Assembly: GCA_905233585.1 (NCBI GenBank)
Contig: CAJOFD010000020.1
Coordinates: 1-34,467, forward strand
Reading direction: 5' to 3'
DNA length: 34,467 bases
From: an uncultured Bacteroidales bacterium
Lineage (GTDB): Bacteria; Bacteroidota; Bacteroidia; Bacteroidales; WCHB1-69
Within the stretch, counting starts at the first letter, position 1; each line of letters starts with the position of its first letter. The position numbers and the translations under genes were made by a program. The notes under the pieces are model-generated. The model worked only from the letters and a program-made list of their open reading frames with translations, did not search any database and was not told the origin of the DNA. Positions 32,427-34,467 of the stretch are shown piece after piece.

Positions 32427-34031
32427 TTATTTTCTTTTTAAATGAAAAATTATTTCTGAATAAGCTCCTTTGTCTTTTTCTGTACGGTTAAGAACTGGGC
32501 GTTTAAATTGATTGACAATTTGCATTCCTGTATTTTCTGCAATTTGCGGATAAAGATTGTATTTGTCATTGGCAACTAAAAATATATTATAGTCATCAAC
32601 TAAAAAGCGTTTGCAATTATTCAAAACTGCTGAAATCCCTTCAACATACGAGCGTTGCGCTTCTAGTTTTTGCCCTTTATAAAGTGGACCTATTTCTAGT
32701 TCATCGTTTCTTTTAAAACCGAATAAGTCGTACGCATATGCATGTTGTTCGTGGTAGTCAATAAGTCCGACATATGGTGGTGAGGAAAAAATTCCTTTTA
32801 TCTTTTGTCTCTTTACTAATGTCGCCAAGTCTTTATTTACAGTATTTAATTCTTTAACGATGTCTATAGTTCTGCTGTCTCCCGTTAAACAATATTGGTA
32901 AGTATTTGTCCTTAAATCATTGAAAAATTTTAGGCGTTTAATAGTATCCTTAGTATATGTTTCCCACCATCTGAGAATAGAAAATAAAGGTTTGCACATT
33001 TTACCATGTTTGTGGCAATAATAAGTTGTCGTTACTGGTTCTACTAATGTTGCTAAATCAGCATGAGTAGTAGCTCTACAACTTCTAATTGTGCGACTCA
33101 ATATAACACTAATAATTTTTTTCGTGTCAGGGTTTTGTATTTTCTGTATTTCTTCATAAACACAATTTATCTCTGAACGAACACTGGGAAGATACCATTT
33201 GTCAAGAAAAGTTTCATCATTGTCTTGTTTCAATTTTATACTATATTTTGAAACCAATTCTTGATATATTGGCAGAAATTCTTTTTCGTATTTTGCAGAA
33301 TATTCTTTCTCGTTTATTTCCTTGTGATGCAAACGGTATTTGTATTCAGGAACAGGAAAATACAAATTGTTAAATTCATAAAGCTTTTGTGTTAGTTTTT
33401 CATCAAACTCCCTTATGTGAGAATTAGATACGAACTGCTTTAAAGTATTTGTAATCCTATTTGTTTCGATTATTATATTGGCAATGTCATATTTCATTAC
33501 CTTGCAATTTCCTATTAGAGCATTGAAAGCAGAAACATCTATTCCTATTGCGTGCATACCCATTTCACAGGCTTGAACCATTGTTGTGCCACTTCCAGAA
33601 AATGGATCTAAAACAATATCTCCCTTTTGAAAATAGACATCTTTTTTAAAATTATCTATATGATTATCAAGAAAATATTCTACTAATTGTGGAATATATT
33701 TACCTTTATAAGGATGTAGTCGATGAACATGTTTCGTTGTATCTGCTTCTTTAAAGTTGTCAAATGAAAGTGCCCAATTCAAATCACTTCCTAATTTTTC
33801 TTTCCACTCAATTTCTCGCTTTCCATTTGCAGATTCATAATATGATACTAAATCTGATTTGCAAATCAAAGTAGAGCCATTTTCTCCATATTTTTTCACT
33901 TTACCATATTGAACAAGATACAATATGTTAGCCATAGTAACATTTTTGCCTATATATTTTGTAGCAAACAATGAGGCTTCTTTGATAGTGATTAAATCCT
34001 TTTTTTCACATGTCATCATAGATATTTGCAA
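32427..34031 (-). CDS. DNA methyltransferase (N4-cytosine/N6-adenine type) of the restriction-modification operon
   Basis: A 534-residue site-specific DNA methylase. The N-terminal 70 residues look like a helix-turn-helix, DNA-binding segment (ITIKEASLFATKYIGKNVTMANILYLVQYGKVKKYG). Then VHRLHPYKGKYIPQLVEYFL leads to the SAM-binding motif I DIVLDPFSGSGTTMVQACEMG (DPFSGSGTT at 142-150). The catalytic motif IV SSPPYVGLIDYHEQHAYAYDLFGF is at 416-420. The SPPY form favours N4-cytosine methylation, and the order motif I, long insert with target recognition, motif IV is alpha-like. The first ATG (34031) is used; in-frame ATGs follow at codons 5 and 6. It protects host DNA from the TdeIII-family nuclease encoded two genes downstream. 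The 5' region has no clear TAnnTTTG element. Confidence 0.93.
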   Translation of the reverse strand: MQISMMTCEKKDLITIKEASLFATKYIGKNVTMANILYLVQYGKVKKYGENGSTLICKSDLVSYYESANGKREIEWKEKLGSDLNWALSFDNFKEADTTKHVHRLHPYKGKYIPQLVEYFLDNHIDNFKKDVYFQKGDIVLDPFSGSGTTMVQACEMGMHAIGIDVSAFNALIGNCKVMKYDIANIIIETNRITNTLKQFVSNSHIREFDEKLTQKLYEFNNLYFPVPEYKYRLHHKEINEKEYSAKYEKEFLPIYQELVSKYSIKLKQDNDETFLDKWYLPSVRSEINCVYEEIQKIQNPDTKKIISVILSRTIRSCRATTHADLATLVEPVTTTYYCHKHGKMCKPLFSILRWWETYTKDTIKRLKFFNDLRTNTYQYCLTGDSRTIDIVKELNTVNKDLATLVKRQKIKGIFSSPPYVGLIDYHEQHAYAYDLFGFKRNDELEIGPLYKGQKLEAQRSYVEGISAVLNNCKRFLVDDYNIFLVANDKYNLYPQIAENTGMQIVNQFKRPVLNRTEKDKGAYSEIIFHLKRK

Positions 34032-34163
34032 CTATTTAGTATCTTGTAAAAATGTTATTCTCTCGTTTTTCATCTATATTTTTGTCAATTTCTTCCAATA
34101 TAGTATTATTTTGCAATAATACAAAAAAACATTGAAATATCAATAGATAAAGGCATTATTTTT

Positions 34164-34467
34164 TCAACAAAACATGGGGAGAAAAAAGAAGCGTAGGATA
34201 ATTCTTGTCCTTTTATTTAGTTTTTTTATTTGGTTGACATATAAATAAAGGTCTTGCATTTGGTCCAAGCGTTGGCTTGCCACCTGTGCCATCCACAATT
34301 TGAAAGGTTCTGCTTTGGGTGATGGTATTGACTGAATGATACGGAAAAGTTGCTCTGTATCAGCCACATCTGTCATACGCATTTTTCCATCCGCAGCACG
34401 AAGTTTCAAACCGTGACAATTTGTCACGGTTTCATTTCCCTCTTCTTTAAGTCGTTGTTTTAACTTT
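34164..34467 (-). pseudogene. DinD/BRO-family protein, partial and truncated
   Basis: The frame is open to the right edge of the window, so the 5' part lies outside. The visible part reads KLKQRLKEEGNETVTNCHGLK, then AADGKMRMTDVADTEQLFRII, then QSIPSPKAEPFKLWMAQVAS and QRLDQMQDL. This is the conserved BRO-N/DinD (DNA damage-inducible protein D-like) region. The family continues after MQD with PELSID... and a further 100 or so residues; here the sequence turns to LYLYVNQIKKLNKRTRIILRFFF and stops. The 3' part is thus lost, with the break near 34240. The lost portion is not elsewhere in this window. The likely cause is insertion or rearrangement at the end of the defence cluster. Confidence 0.75.

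Noticed and set aside
1..34467. CRISPR array, IS element or integrase
   Set aside because: Looked for regular direct repeats, terminal inverted repeats with transposase, and tyrosine or serine recombinase motifs; none seen.

Overview
The window is chromosomal DNA from a low-GC member of the Bacteroidota, most likely a Bacteroidales-type anaerobe. The evidence is: two secreted proteins with C-terminal type IX secretion (T9SS) sorting domains, a recognisable PorZ of the T9SS, lipid A biosynthesis (LpxD), a C10 (streptopain-type) protease, and repeated TAnnTTTG promoter elements, the -7 box of Bacteroidota, upstream of several genes on both strands. I saw no rRNA, CRISPR array, integrase or intact insertion sequence.

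Left part (1-4.9 kb): small membrane ORFs of unknown function, a terminator, then a minus-strand operon lpxD - class III aminotransferase - aspS driven by a TACCTTTG element before lpxD. At 5.2-10.3 kb are two large plus-strand exported proteins, each followed by a clear hairpin terminator: an Asp-box (BNR/sortilin-like) beta-propeller protein and a C10 cysteine protease with two CUB-like domains. Both end in a T9SS type A sorting domain. At 10.5-13.6 kb are two coupled glycosyltransferases (GT4, GT2) and a convergent biotin-protein ligase. At 13.7-15.3 kb is a TPM-domain/LemA pair. A gene-poor stretch follows, then a CAU-anticodon tRNA with a long palindromic terminator, and an SDR oxidoreductase.

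Middle (17-25.8 kb): a plus-strand run with a BASS-type transporter overlapping an Omp85-like barrel protein, porZ, fumC, a TPR protein and a PolB-type 3'-5' exonuclease. PorZ fits with the two T9SS cargo proteins upstream: PorZ presents A-LPS to the sortase that anchors such proteins.

Right part (25.8-34.5 kb): an accessory, eroded region. It starts with a PAP2 phosphatase pseudogene (several frameshifts), a CotH-family protein and an MmcQ/YjbR protein truncated at its C-terminus. Next comes a cluster that looks like a defence island, all on the minus strand: a Fic protein with a small basic ORF just upstream, a membrane-anchored TIR-like protein, and a compact three-gene operon of N4/N6-type DNA methyltransferase - AIPR (abortive infection) protein - TdeIII-family restriction endonuclease. 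At the right edge is a broken DinD/BRO-family gene running out of the window. The most interesting candidates are the restriction-modification operon with an AIPR gene embedded in it and the stand-alone TIR-like protein with a C-terminal transmembrane anchor. All functional statements rest on motif recognition by eye; no database search was run.
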